DNA of 64,000 bases from an uncultured Alphaproteobacteria bacterium. GTDB taxonomy: Bacteria; Pseudomonadota; Alphaproteobacteria; Rhizobiales; Aestuariivirgaceae. The stretch covers positions 1-64,000 of the forward strand of contig CALMZX010000076.1 of assembly GCA_937870685.1 (NCBI GenBank), in the 5' to 3' direction. The translations under genes were made by a program, and so were the position numbers. The notes under the pieces were generated by a model. It did no database searches. It was not told the origin of the DNA and saw only the letters and a list, made by a program, of their open reading frames with translations. Shown in pieces: positions 29,006 to 38,513 of this stretch. How positions within the stretch are numbered: position 1 is the stretch's first letter; every line of letters begins with the position of its first letter.

Positions 29006-30040
29006 TTACCGCAGCACTTCCTTCCAGATGGCGCCGTAGAGTTCAGTGACTTCCGGCGCGCAGGCATCGATGAACTTGCCCTTGTCCTGCAGTTCGGCGG
29101 GAATCATGATCTCATTGGCGGTCTTCATGTCATCCGGCATGAAGGCTTCCGAACCGAGGACGCCGTTGGCGTAGCGGGCAAAGGTCGAATTCAGGCCAGC
29201 CGCTTCCGGTGTCATCATGTAGTTCTGGAAGAGCTTGGCGTTCTCGACGTTCTTGGCGTCCTTCAAGACCACCACGTTGTCCATCCACAGGATGTAGCCT
29301 TCCTTGGGATAGCCATAGCGGATATCCGGGTTCTCAAGACGGGAGCGGAAGGTGCCGCCGTTCCATTCGAGGCTGGCGAGATAGTCACCCTTGGCCAGTT
29401 TCTCGACCGAGCTGTAGTCCATCGACAGCCACTTCGGCTTGGCTTCCACCAGCTTGTCGCGCACCTTCTTGAGCACCTCCTTGTCGCCGGTGCAGATGTC
29501 ACCGCCCATGTACATGATGGCGAGCGCCATCACGTCGCCCATCTCGGGCACGACGTTGATCTTGCCTGCGAGTTCCGGCGGCGGATCGAAGATGATGGCA
29601 GAGGTGTTCACGTCACCCTTGTAGACCTTGCTGTTGGCGGCAACGCCAGTTGAGCCCCAGAGCCACGGCACCGAATACTTGCGACCGGGATCATAGGGCA
29701 CGTCCTTCCAGCGCGGATCGACGTTCTTGTAGTTCTCCATCTGGCTTGGGTTGGTTTCCAGCAGCAACCCCTCCTTGATCCAGATCGACAGGAAGTTCGA
29801 TGTCGGGATGGCCACGTCAAAGCCGTGCCCGCCGGCGCGCACCTTGGCAAGCGCCGTGTCGTTCGAGTCGAAGTCCGTGATGGTGACCTTGATGTCATAG
29901 GCCTGCTCGAACTTCTTGATCATATCCATATTGGTGTAGTCGCCCCAATTATAGATATTGAGTTCGCCTGCCGCGTTGGCAGAACCACTCCACAAGGCCA
30001 TGGCAAGGCCACATGCCGCCGTCAAAAACCTGAATTTCAT
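29006..30040 (-). CDS. Polyamine-type (PotD/PotF) ABC transporter substrate-binding protein
   Basis: Signal peptide; ELNIYNWGDYTNMDMIKKFEQAYDIKVTITDFDSNDTALAKVRAGGHGFDVAIPTS. Confidence 0.9.
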   Translation of the reverse strand: MKFRFLTAACGLAMALWSGSANAAGELNIYNWGDYTNMDMIKKFEQAYDIKVTITDFDSNDTALAKVRAGGHGFDVAIPTSNFLSIWIKEGLLLETNPSQMENYKNVDPRWKDVPYDPGRKYSVPWLWGSTGVAANSKVYKGDVNTSAIIFDPPPELAGKINVVPEMGDVMALAIMYMGGDICTGDKEVLKKVRDKLVEAKPKWLSMDYSSVEKLAKGDYLASLEWNGGTFRSRLENPDIRYGYPKEGYILWMDNVVVLKDAKNVENAKLFQNYMMTPEAAGLNSTFARYANGVLGSEAFMPDDMKTANEIMIPAELQDKGKFIDACAPEVTELYGAIWKEVLR

Positions 30041-30183
30041 TGACCACCTCTTGGGGTTCATTGGACTGCGTTTTCTCCCTGCCATCCGCCCGTTCAACGG
30101 GTCTCTTGGCATGGCAACACAATCCCCAAGAAGGGTCGGCGGCGCAAGTCCAAATGCCGGACGGCGGGCAGGCCAGCGGCGGC

Positions 30184-31209
30184 TCAGAGACCCCTGGATG
30201 CCAGCAGCGCCCGGGCGGTTTCCTCGTTGGTGATGAGGACGTTGGCATCCGACAGTTTCAAGCCTGCGAGAAGTGCCGGAACCTTGTCGTTGCCACCAGA
30301 GATCATCACCCGTCGCGGCACCTTGCGCAGGCGGTCCGCCGGCATGGACATGACGCGTTCGTTGATGGGATGATCGACGATGCGGCCCTGGTCGTCGTAG
30401 AAATTGTAGAGCAGGTCGCCGACCGCGCCGGCCGCAAGCAGTGACTGGCGCTCCTCTTCTCCGAAGAATCCGAAGCGGAACGACGTGGACATGGCGGACA
30501 TGGTGCCGACGCTGACCAAGGCCATGTCCATCTTCTCCACCCGGTTCAACACACTGTCGAGGCCGCATCGTTCGATGAGGGCACGGCGGGTCTCGGGTGA
30601 GTCAACCACGGCCGGGGCCGTGAGCAGGTAGCAATCGGCGCCGACCGTATTGGCAAACTGCCAGGCGAATTCCGCCGGATTGAAGCGGCGTGCCTGCACG
30701 ATGCCGCCCAACAGCGACACCACTTCGACATTGTTCAGTTCCTTCGGCGAGAGGGTTTGCAACGACTCGTAAAGTGTCGCGCCCCAGCCCACGCCGAGAC
30801 AGAAATTGTCGGTGAGCTGGTCGGTGACATACATGCCTGCGGCAAATCCGATGGCCTTGTTGACGTGGGTGGGCTCTGCCGGCTCCGGCACCACCACGGC
30901 ATCGGCCAGTCCGAACACCGTCTTGAGTTGCGCCTCAAGGTCCAGGCACTCGGCCACGCCGCCCGTTATCCAGATCTTGACTTCGCGCTGCTTGAGCGCC
31001 TCGTTGATGTTGCGGACCACCGTGACGCGGCCAATGCCGAGCCGGTCGGCGATCTCGTTCTGCGTGAGGCCCTCGACATAATACATCCAGGCAATGCGCA
31101 TGCGGTTGCGGGCAACGCGACCGGCGGTGCGCTCGGGAAGCGGCTCTGTGGCAGGGGCGGGAGGTTTTTCGCGGGGCAAGTCAGTTTCCTTACTACGGTC
31201 CACAGCCAT
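30184..31209 (-). CDS. SorC family sugar-binding transcriptional regulator
   Basis: RIAWMYYVEGLTQNEIADRLGIGRVTVVRNINEALKQREVKIWI; C-terminal sugar-binding domain (GVGWGATLYESLQ). Confidence 0.93.
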   Translation of the reverse strand: MAVDRSKETDLPREKPPAPATEPLPERTAGRVARNRMRIAWMYYVEGLTQNEIADRLGIGRVTVVRNINEALKQREVKIWITGGVAECLDLEAQLKTVFGLADAVVVPEPAEPTHVNKAIGFAAGMYVTDQLTDNFCLGVGWGATLYESLQTLSPKELNNVEVVSLLGGIVQARRFNPAEFAWQFANTVGADCYLLTAPAVVDSPETRRALIERCGLDSVLNRVEKMDMALVSVGTMSAMSTSFRFGFFGEEERQSLLAAGAVGDLLYNFYDDQGRIVDHPINERVMSMPADRLRKVPRRVMISGGNDKVPALLAGLKLSDANVLITNEETARALLASRGL

Positions 31210-31680
31210 TCGGGCGCGCTCGGGGCGATGGATACATCTGCTTGTCCATAGCACAATTGTAGCGAAATACAGACGTTATCCCGGTTTTCGGGCCCTTGGG
31301 CGGGTGAGCCGGTCCAAGATTGGCCCTCATTTGCACTGATGCTGGCTTATCCCCACCCAAAACGAAACATTTGCATCCTGAAAAGACATTTAGTAGTCTA
31401 ATTGAAATGACAACAATGACGGCCCCTCGAAGGACCGTCCCGGGAGGATCGACGCGATGCCTGTCACAGGTATCTCCAGATTTGCCGATGTGCCTTGCGT
31501 GCCGCCTGGCGGCCTTCGCAAGCGCGTGGATGCGTCGCGTGCTCCCATTCCCTGCCCGTCATTCCCGCTTTCGCGCCTGACCTTTTTCCCTGGAGGGCAG
31601 GCTCCGAAAAACCCGTGCCGCGGCTGGCCTGCCGCAGCCCATGGGTTCATACATCCAGGCCACACCAACGGAGGAAAGTG

Positions 31681-33249
31681 ATGATTTCAAAGAAGTCGGG
31701 TCTCGTCACCCGCCGCTCGCTGCTCAAGAGCACGGCGGCCACGGGTGCGGCGCTCAGCGTGGGCGGCGTGAACCTGTTCAACGTCAACCGGGCCTTTGCC
31801 GACATGGCAAACCCGGCCGACGTTCTCGCCAAGATCAACGTGGCGAACTACGTCAACAAGGACTACCAGAAGCAGTACGGCCTGAACGGCGACGAACTGA
31901 TGTGGGATCCCAACAAGGACTGGATCCGCACCGCTGACTGGGAAGCCATCCGCAAGGAACACGGCGGCAAGACCGTCCGCTTCCTGATCTCCTCGGACGA
32001 CCGTGAATCGGCACTTCAGGGCACGCAGCCCTTCAAGGATCTCTCGGGCATCAACATTGATCTCGTGGCCATCCCTGACGGCGACATGAAGAACAAGATT
32101 GTCTCGGAAGCCATGTCGGGCAACCCGTCGTTCGACTGCATGCAGTTCTTCTCTCCGTGGCTCGGCGACTTCGCCGCCCAGGGCCTGCTTGCCAAGCTTG
32201 ACGACTATGCCGCCAAGTGGAAGCTGCCGCTCGACGATTTCTATGACACCTACCGCCTGAACTACGCCAACTTTGGCGACAAGGGCATGTTCGGCATTCC
32301 GTTCGACTGCGACATCCAGCAGGTTCACATCCGCAAGTCGATCTTCAAGCAGGTTCTCGGCAAGGATCCGGACTCCACCACCACCATCCCGACCTACGAG
32401 GAAATGGTGCGTCTGGCTCCTGAGCTGAACAAGGCACAGAAGGGCGTTGCGGGCATCGGCATGATGGCTGGCCGCGGCTTCTGGGCGACCTACCTGTGGG
32501 AGCATGTTGCCGCCCAGCACGGCATGATGCTGTTCGACGACAAGTGGGAACCGATCTTCAACGGCGACGCCGGCATGAAGGGCCTGGAAACCATCCTCGC
32601 CCTGTCCAAGCACGCCATTGAAGGCGTTGCCGCTGCCGACTGGCCGACCAACCGTGGCGCTTTCCTCGGTGGCCAGATCGCCTGCAACATCTCGTGGCAG
32701 GACTCGGGCACCCAGGCCACGCGCCCTGACCAGTCGAAGCTCGGTGACGACATCCTGACGATCTATGAACCGCGCGTTGCCGGCGGCACCTATTGCCCGC
32801 CGAACATCGCAGGCTCGACCTCGTCGGTTGCCGCGACGTCGCCGGAACCGGAAGCAGCCTTCCTGCTGCTCTCGTTCCTCACGACCTCGTCGATCATGGC
32901 CATGAACGAAGCCAACGCCAACGGCGTTGCGCCCGGCTACCGCTCGGTGCTCAACAACGAGAACCTGCGCAAGGTTTCGCAGCCGGCCAAGATCTGGGCC
33001 GAGTCGCTGGACTACGCCTGGTGCTCGCCGCGCCTGCCGTCGGCCTTCGACATGGAGCAGGAAATCGGCTTCCAGATCAACGACGCCATCGTCGGCAAGG
33101 TCGGTGCGAAGGAAGCACTCGACAACGCTGCCGCGAAGGTCAAGGAGATCATGACGAAGTCCGGCTTCTATGCTGGCAAGGACCCCGTGTCCTACGCCTC
33201 CATGGCACCTGGCCTCAACCTGGGCGCCGGCAAGAAGGCCCCCATCTGA
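31681..33249 (+). CDS. ABC transporter substrate-binding protein (carbohydrate type, 522 aa, Tat-like signal)
   Basis: TRRSLLKSTAATGAALSVGG signal; downstream permeases; extracellular solute-binding layout (IPTYEEMVRLAPELNKAQKGVAGIGMMAGRG). Confidence 0.9.
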   Translation: MISKKSGLVTRRSLLKSTAATGAALSVGGVNLFNVNRAFADMANPADVLAKINVANYVNKDYQKQYGLNGDELMWDPNKDWIRTADWEAIRKEHGGKTVRFLISSDDRESALQGTQPFKDLSGINIDLVAIPDGDMKNKIVSEAMSGNPSFDCMQFFSPWLGDFAAQGLLAKLDDYAAKWKLPLDDFYDTYRLNYANFGDKGMFGIPFDCDIQQVHIRKSIFKQVLGKDPDSTTTIPTYEEMVRLAPELNKAQKGVAGIGMMAGRGFWATYLWEHVAAQHGMMLFDDKWEPIFNGDAGMKGLETILALSKHAIEGVAAADWPTNRGAFLGGQIACNISWQDSGTQATRPDQSKLGDDILTIYEPRVAGGTYCPPNIAGSTSSVAATSPEPEAAFLLLSFLTTSSIMAMNEANANGVAPGYRSVLNNENLRKVSQPAKIWAESLDYAWCSPRLPSAFDMEQEIGFQINDAIVGKVGAKEALDNAAAKVKEIMTKSGFYAGKDPVSYASMAPGLNLGAGKKAPI

Positions 33250-33263
33250 TTTCTCGTAACAAC

Positions 33264-33289
33264 GATGGCCGGGGGAAACCCCGGCCATC
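33264..33289 (+). terminator. Strong hairpin after the substrate-binding protein gene (attenuator / 3' stabiliser)
   Basis: GATGGCCGGGG(gaaa)CCCCGGCCATCTTT. Confidence 0.65.
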
Positions 33290-33299
33290 TTTGCCTGTC

Positions 33300-33389
33300 G
33301 CCTCCACCCATCCCTTTCCCCTCCCATCGAGAAGGGGATAACCGCAGTTCACCCCTCCCAGACAGGGAGGAGCAGGGGTGGGTGGAGGC
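33300..33389. repeat. Intergenic inverted-repeat element with internal hairpins
   Basis: Outer arms GCCTCCACCCA (33300-33310) / TGGGTGGAGGC (33379-33389), perfect 11 bp; internal hairpins CCCCT..AGGGG and CCTCCC..GGGAGG. Confidence 0.7.
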
Positions 33390-33429
33390 AACAGTTGCCA
33401 CCGTAGCAGAATAGCGACACACTCAGCCC

Positions 33430-34332
33430 ATGACCGCCGTCACCCTCGAAGCTCCCCGCCGCCGCCGCAGCCCCCTGGCGCGCAAGCTGTTCCCCTATTT
33501 GCTGGTGATGCCGGCCGTCGTCTACCTGCTGTCAATCACGCTCTATCCCGGCATCTATGCGCTCTACCGCTCCTTCTACGGCGGCAAGTTCAAGCTCGAA
33601 TGGGCAGGCCTCGACAACTACAAGCAACTCCTCACCGACTATGAGTTCTTCAACGCCCTGTGGAACACGATGTTGCTGGGCTCCATCACGCTGCTTGCCG
33701 AATTCGCCCTCGCCATGCTGCTGGCGGCGCTTGTTTACCGCGACCCCTGGGTCAAGGGCTTCCGCATCATCTTCCTGCTGCCCATGTTGTTGATGCCGTC
33801 TGCCGTCACCTTCATCTGGAAACTGATGTTCAATGACGGACGCATCATCAGTGACCTGATCAAGCGGATCGGCCTCATTGACTTCAATATTGATTGGATG
33901 TTTTCGCCCGCGCTGGCGCGGTTTGTGGTCATTTTCACTGATGTCTGGCAGTGGACACCCTTTCTCTTCATCATCTTTGTTGCCGGCCTGCAGGGGCAGG
34001 ACAAGGAGGTCGAAGAAGCGGCCAGGCTTGATGGCGCATCGTGGTGGTCGACCTTCTTCAATGTCTCCCTGCCGATGATGCGACCCATCATCGCCGTTGC
34101 CCTGATCTTGCGCGGCATCGACATTCTGAACATGTTCACTCCCATTCAGCTCATCACCCACGGCGCCCCCGGCGGTGCCACGGAAACCCTGAGCTACTAC
34201 ATCAACCGCGTGGCCTGGGACGGACCTGATTTCGGCTATGCCTCCGCAATCTCGGTTGTGGTGTTGATCCTCACGGTCATTCTGGCGCAGGTTTTGGTGC
34301 GCCGTTACTTCAGGTCTGGAACTGAATCATGA
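33430..34332 (+). CDS. Sugar ABC transporter permease (MalF/UgpA-type)
   Basis: EAARLDGASWWSTFFNVSLPMMRPIIAVALILR (EAA loop); multiple TMs. Confidence 0.93.
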   Translation: MTAVTLEAPRRRRSPLARKLFPYLLVMPAVVYLLSITLYPGIYALYRSFYGGKFKLEWAGLDNYKQLLTDYEFFNALWNTMLLGSITLLAEFALAMLLAALVYRDPWVKGFRIIFLLPMLLMPSAVTFIWKLMFNDGRIISDLIKRIGLIDFNIDWMFSPALARFVVIFTDVWQWTPFLFIIFVAGLQGQDKEVEEAARLDGASWWSTFFNVSLPMMRPIIAVALILRGIDILNMFTPIQLITHGAPGGATETLSYYINRVAWDGPDFGYASAISVVVLILTVILAQVLVRRYFRSGTES

Positions 34333-35150
34333 AGTCGAAGCGCTCCATCATTGGCACCATCATCCTGTTGTCCTGGGCTGTCGTCTCGATTTGGCCCATC
34401 TGGTACTTTGCGACAATCGCATTGCGCCCCCGGGTCGAAATCATCGCGCCCGATCCCATCTACTGGCCAACCTTCACAATGGAGACCTGGGCCAAGATCT
34501 GGGAGGAATGGCCCATGATGAAGTATTTCTTCAATTCAATCGCGGCTGTCGCCGGAAGTGTCTTCATCTGCCTCCTGCTTGGCATTCCTGCTGCCTATTC
34601 ACTGGCGCGCTATCGCTACAAGGGCCGCGAAGACATCGGCAACTACATCCTGTCCACCAAGATGATGGCCCCCGTGGTGGTTGCCATCCCGCTCTACGTC
34701 CTCTTCGCCCAGATGCGGATGCTCGACACCGTCTGGGCGCTCATGCTCGTGTACGCCGCGATCAATCTTTCCATCGTCGTCTGGATCATCCGTTCCTACA
34801 TGATCGACATTCCCCATGAAATCGAAGACGCCGCCCGCACTGACGGCGCTTCCGATTTGCGCATCCTCTGGGAAATCATCATACCCATGTGCCTGCCCGG
34901 CATCATCACGGCTGCTGTCATCGCATCCGTCTTTGCCATGAATGAATATTTGCTCACCCTGATCATTGGCCGCAAAGAGGCCTACACAATGTCCATTGCC
35001 CTGGCCAACTTCAAAGGCGGCTCGGACGGCATCATCTACAATGCCATTGCGCTGATCGCCTTCATGGCATTCTTTCCGATCCTGCTGCTGATCATCCTGA
35101 TCCAGAACCACCTGTCACGTGGCCTTACCATGGGCGCGGTGAAAGGGTAG
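34329..35150 (+). CDS. Carbohydrate ABC transporter permease (MalG/UgpE-type)
   Basis: EIEDAARTDGASDLRILWEIIIPMCLPGIITA (EAA loop); ATGA overlap with the previous permease. Confidence 0.93.
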   Translation: MKSKRSIIGTIILLSWAVVSIWPIWYFATIALRPRVEIIAPDPIYWPTFTMETWAKIWEEWPMMKYFFNSIAAVAGSVFICLLLGIPAAYSLARYRYKGREDIGNYILSTKMMAPVVVAIPLYVLFAQMRMLDTVWALMLVYAAINLSIVVWIIRSYMIDIPHEIEDAARTDGASDLRILWEIIIPMCLPGIITAAVIASVFAMNEYLLTLIIGRKEAYTMSIALANFKGGSDGIIYNAIALIAFMAFFPILLLIILIQNHLSRGLTMGAVKG

Positions 35151-35249
35151 CGCGGCCTCATTCCGCAACAGCAGATGAACGTCCCCGTCAGGGGCCGTTC
35201 AGCCTTGTGGCCCTATTGTGCCGGCAACCGGGCGCAGAAAGAGGCACAC

Positions 35250-35666
35250 ATGCTGGACCCCCACAAGGAGCGGCCCATCGATTTCCGCATCTTCAAGGAT
35301 CTCAACATCCCTGAAGTCACCATCAAGGCCGGGCAAACCATCGTCTCAGAAGGCGATGACGGAACCCTCATGTACATGATCCGCAGCGGAAGCGTGGAAG
35401 TGCAGGTGAACGGCATTCCCGTGGAAGAGATTTCGGACGGCGGCATCTTCGGCGAGATGGCGCTCCTCGAGCGAACCACGCGCAGCGCCAACATTGTCGC
35501 GAGGACCGACGTTCAGGCGGTGCCGCTCGACGAAAAGCGCTTCATGGTGCTGATGGGCAAGGTGCCGCATTTCAACCTGATGATCATGCGGCTGCTGGCG
35601 CGGCGCATCCGCAAGATGAACGCCAAACTTGCTGTGCTGCAGGCGGTCTCGACGGGCCCGGCCTAA
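35250..35666 (+). CDS. Cyclic nucleotide-binding domain protein, stand-alone
   Basis: AGQTIVSEGDDGTLMYMIRSGSVEVQVNGIPVEEISDGGIFGEMALLERTTRSANIVARTDVQAVPLDEKRF. Confidence 0.9.
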   Translation: MLDPHKERPIDFRIFKDLNIPEVTIKAGQTIVSEGDDGTLMYMIRSGSVEVQVNGIPVEEISDGGIFGEMALLERTTRSANIVARTDVQAVPLDEKRFMVLMGKVPHFNLMIMRLLARRIRKMNAKLAVLQAVSTGPA

Positions 35667-36826
35667 ATCAAGTCACGCCCGGCCAAATTGCGCATCAGGT
35701 GCGAGACGCCGAAGGTCCACGGCGGGCAGTCTGCCGTGGAGCGCACCGTGTTGACCAACGCACCGAGCTTCGGGTTGGCAACGCTCACCACATCACCATG
35801 TTTGTGGGTGAAACCGGAGCCCGGAGCGTCTCGATCCTGGGTGGGCGCGAACACCGTGCCGCAGAAGAGCACGAAGCCGTCCGGATATTGGTGGTGCGGG
35901 CCGATGGTGCCCTCCACCAGCTTCAGCGGCGGGCGGCTGATGCGGCGCATGTTGCTGCCGCCTGTCAGGTGGAAGCCATCCGGGCCATCCACTTCAAGCG
36001 CGACATCCATGGCATTCACGTCTTCAATCCCGTAACTGGCATCAAACAACCTGATGAAGGGTCCGAGCGCGCAGGAGGCATTGTTGTCCTTGGCCTTGCC
36101 AAGCAGCAGTGCCGAGCGGCCTTCCACGTCGCGCAGGTTCACGTCATTGCCGAGCGTGGCCCCCACGATGGCACCCCTGCTGTTCACCACCAGCACGCAT
36201 TCGGGTTCAGGATTGTTCCACTTCGACACCGGATGAATGCCCACATCGGCGGCAAAACCCACGGCGCTCATCACCTGTGACTTGGTGAAGATTTCCGCAT
36301 CCGGGCCGATGCCCACTTCGAGATACTGCGACCACGCCCCCTTTTCGATCAGGGCCTGCTTCAGGGTCATGGCTTCCGGCGATCCCGGCACGAGTTTCGA
36401 GAGATCATCACCGATGAGGCGGGTGATGTCGCGGCGGATGCCATCGGCCAGCGCCGGGTTGCCACGGGCCTTCTCCTCGATCACGCGCTCCAGCATGGAG
36501 GTGGCGAAGGTGACGCCTGCCGCCTTGATGGCTTGCAGGTCAATGGGCGCCAACAGGCGTACCGGACCTTGCCCGCTCGCGGTCGCTTGCAGGATGTCCG
36601 CCAACGCACCGAGGTCTTCGCCTGTTGCGGCAGCCGCCACCTGTGCGGGCGCATCGGCCTCGCAGAGGTCGCGCATGCTGGTGATGGCGCGCGAGGTGAT
36701 GTCGATGACGCGGCCAGTGCGCAGCGTGACGACACAGGGCCCCACACCATCGCGCCAGACGCGGCCGGCAAAGATGCCTTCGCGGGTTGCGGCGACCGTC
36801 AGTTGAATGGCCTGTTCCGTGTTCAT
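35663..36826 (-). CDS. Fumarylacetoacetate hydrolase family protein
   Basis: EIFTKSQVMSAVGFAADVGIHPVSKWNNPEPECVLVVNSRGAIVGATLGNDVNLRDVEGRSALLLGKAKDNNASCALGPFIRLFD. Confidence 0.88.
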   Translation of the reverse strand: MNTEQAIQLTVAATREGIFAGRVWRDGVGPCVVTLRTGRVIDITSRAITSMRDLCEADAPAQVAAAATGEDLGALADILQATASGQGPVRLLAPIDLQAIKAAGVTFATSMLERVIEEKARGNPALADGIRRDITRLIGDDLSKLVPGSPEAMTLKQALIEKGAWSQYLEVGIGPDAEIFTKSQVMSAVGFAADVGIHPVSKWNNPEPECVLVVNSRGAIVGATLGNDVNLRDVEGRSALLLGKAKDNNASCALGPFIRLFDASYGIEDVNAMDVALEVDGPDGFHLTGGSNMRRISRPPLKLVEGTIGPHHQYPDGFVLFCGTVFAPTQDRDAPGSGFTHKHGDVVSVANPKLGALVNTVRSTADCPPWTFGVSHLMRNLAGRDLI

Positions 36827-36831
36827 GGGCG

Positions 36832-38391
36832 TCACACCATCAATTCGATGAGGAAAGGGGTATCCTGCCGGAAGGACACCTGCATCAGGCGGGCGCAATC
36901 CTCCAGCGTATCAACGCGTGCCGCCTCGACGCCGAGGCCATTGGCAATCTTGACGAAATCCATGTCCGGGTTGCCGAGGTCGAGCATGTTGAGGGCAGTC
37001 GGCCCGGGATTGGCGCCCACGCCCGCATATTCACCGATGAGGATCTGGTACTTGCGGTTGTTGATGATGACCGTGGTCACGGGAAGTTTCTCGCGGGCCT
37101 GCGTCCACAGGGACTGGATGGTGTACATGGCCGAGCCATCGGCCTGGATGTTGAGGACGCGGCGTCCGTTGCCAGCCAGTGCAGCACCCGTGGCGGCTGG
37201 CATGCCGTAGCCGATGGCGCCACCTGTCACCATCATCCAGTCATGCGGGGCGGCGGCATAGGAGCCGGGGAACATGAAGGTGCCAAAGGTGATGGCTTCA
37301 TCGACGACGATGGCTTGCTCGGGCAGCACGGCCCCCAGCAGCTGGCCGAAGCCTTCCGACGAGGGCAGGCCTTTCGGCATGGCGGGCTTGCGGCCAGAGT
37401 CAAACACGGCGGTGCGGGGAGCGGCCACTTCCTGTGCCAGTGCATCCAGTGCTTCCAGCATGTCCTGCCCCGGCTGGGCCAGAACCGTGACCGTGGCGCT
37501 CTCCGGCGCGTGGTGGCTGGGCACGCCGGGATAGGCGAAGAAGCCCACGGGCGCGCGCGAGCCCACACAGATGATGTGTTCGACGTCTCTCAATCGGTCC
37601 ATGGCCATGGCGGCGGGATAGGGCACGCGCTCCAGGGGAATGCGCCCCTGTCCGCGTGCTTGCAGGCCGTTGATCGATTCCGCCATGAGGCGGCAGCCAG
37701 TCTTTGCCTGGATGCGGGCGGCATGCTGCTGGGGGCCGTGTTCCAGCGCGCGGTCGCCGAGCAGGATGAGCACGTTCTTCTTCTCGCGCAGGATGGCGGC
37801 AGCCGTGCGCAATTTGGCCATGTCGAAGGGACGCGCCGCGAAGGGTGGCAAGCGGCCTGCGGGAACACCACCGGCATTCCACGAGGCATCCGACGGCAGG
37901 ATCAGCGTGGCGATCTGGCCGGGGGCGCTGCGGGCGGCCCGCACCGCTTCGGCTGCATCACGGCCGACGGTTTCTGCCCGTGTGGAGGTGCGCACCCAGT
38001 CCGACACGGTTTCGGCCAACGTCTGCGTGGCCATGGCGAGCGGCGGCGCGAAGCCTGCGTGATAGGTCGCCTGATCACCCACGATGTTGACGACAGGGGA
38101 GCGGGCCTTGCGGGCGTTGTGCAGGTTGGCAATGCCATTGGCAAAGCCGGGGCCACAATGCAGCAGCGTGGCGGCGGGTGCCTGCGCGATGCGGCCATAG
38201 CCATCGGCCATGCCGGTGACGACGTTCTCCTGCATGCCGGGAACGCAGCGGATGCCGGGAATACGGTCCAGCGCTGCGACGAAGTGCATTTCACTGGTGC
38301 CGGGATTGGCGAAACAGACGGAAATGCCGTTGGCAACGAGGGTGTGCACGAGGCTTTCGGCGCCATTCATGGTGATCGGTTGTGTGGTCAT
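36832..38391 (-). CDS. Thiamine-pyrophosphate enzyme, acetolactate synthase large-subunit-like
   Basis: CFANPGTSEMHFVAALDRIPGIRCVPGMQENVVTGMADGYGRIAQAPAATLLHCGPG; C-terminal NIQADGSAMYTIQSLWTQAREKLPVTTVIINNRKYQIL. Confidence 0.9.
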   Translation of the reverse strand: MTTQPITMNGAESLVHTLVANGISVCFANPGTSEMHFVAALDRIPGIRCVPGMQENVVTGMADGYGRIAQAPAATLLHCGPGFANGIANLHNARKARSPVVNIVGDQATYHAGFAPPLAMATQTLAETVSDWVRTSTRAETVGRDAAEAVRAARSAPGQIATLILPSDASWNAGGVPAGRLPPFAARPFDMAKLRTAAAILREKKNVLILLGDRALEHGPQQHAARIQAKTGCRLMAESINGLQARGQGRIPLERVPYPAAMAMDRLRDVEHIICVGSRAPVGFFAYPGVPSHHAPESATVTVLAQPGQDMLEALDALAQEVAAPRTAVFDSGRKPAMPKGLPSSEGFGQLLGAVLPEQAIVVDEAITFGTFMFPGSYAAAPHDWMMVTGGAIGYGMPAATGAALAGNGRRVLNIQADGSAMYTIQSLWTQAREKLPVTTVIINNRKYQILIGEYAGVGANPGPTALNMLDLGNPDMDFVKIANGLGVEAARVDTLEDCARLMQVSFRQDTPFLIELMV

Positions 38392-38513
38392 GCCCCGGTT
38401 ATTGGCGATTTGCGGCACGGCTTCAACCCCGACCCTTTGAACATGCTTGCCACCGCGTTGAATGCAACGGACAGTGGTGCGATAGTGCAGCCTGCATTTG
38501 AAAGGCCTCCGCT

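Noticed and set aside
31687-33327. 546-aa minus-strand ORF
   Set aside because: Antisense to the ABC substrate-binding protein, which has a Tat-like signal and operon context.
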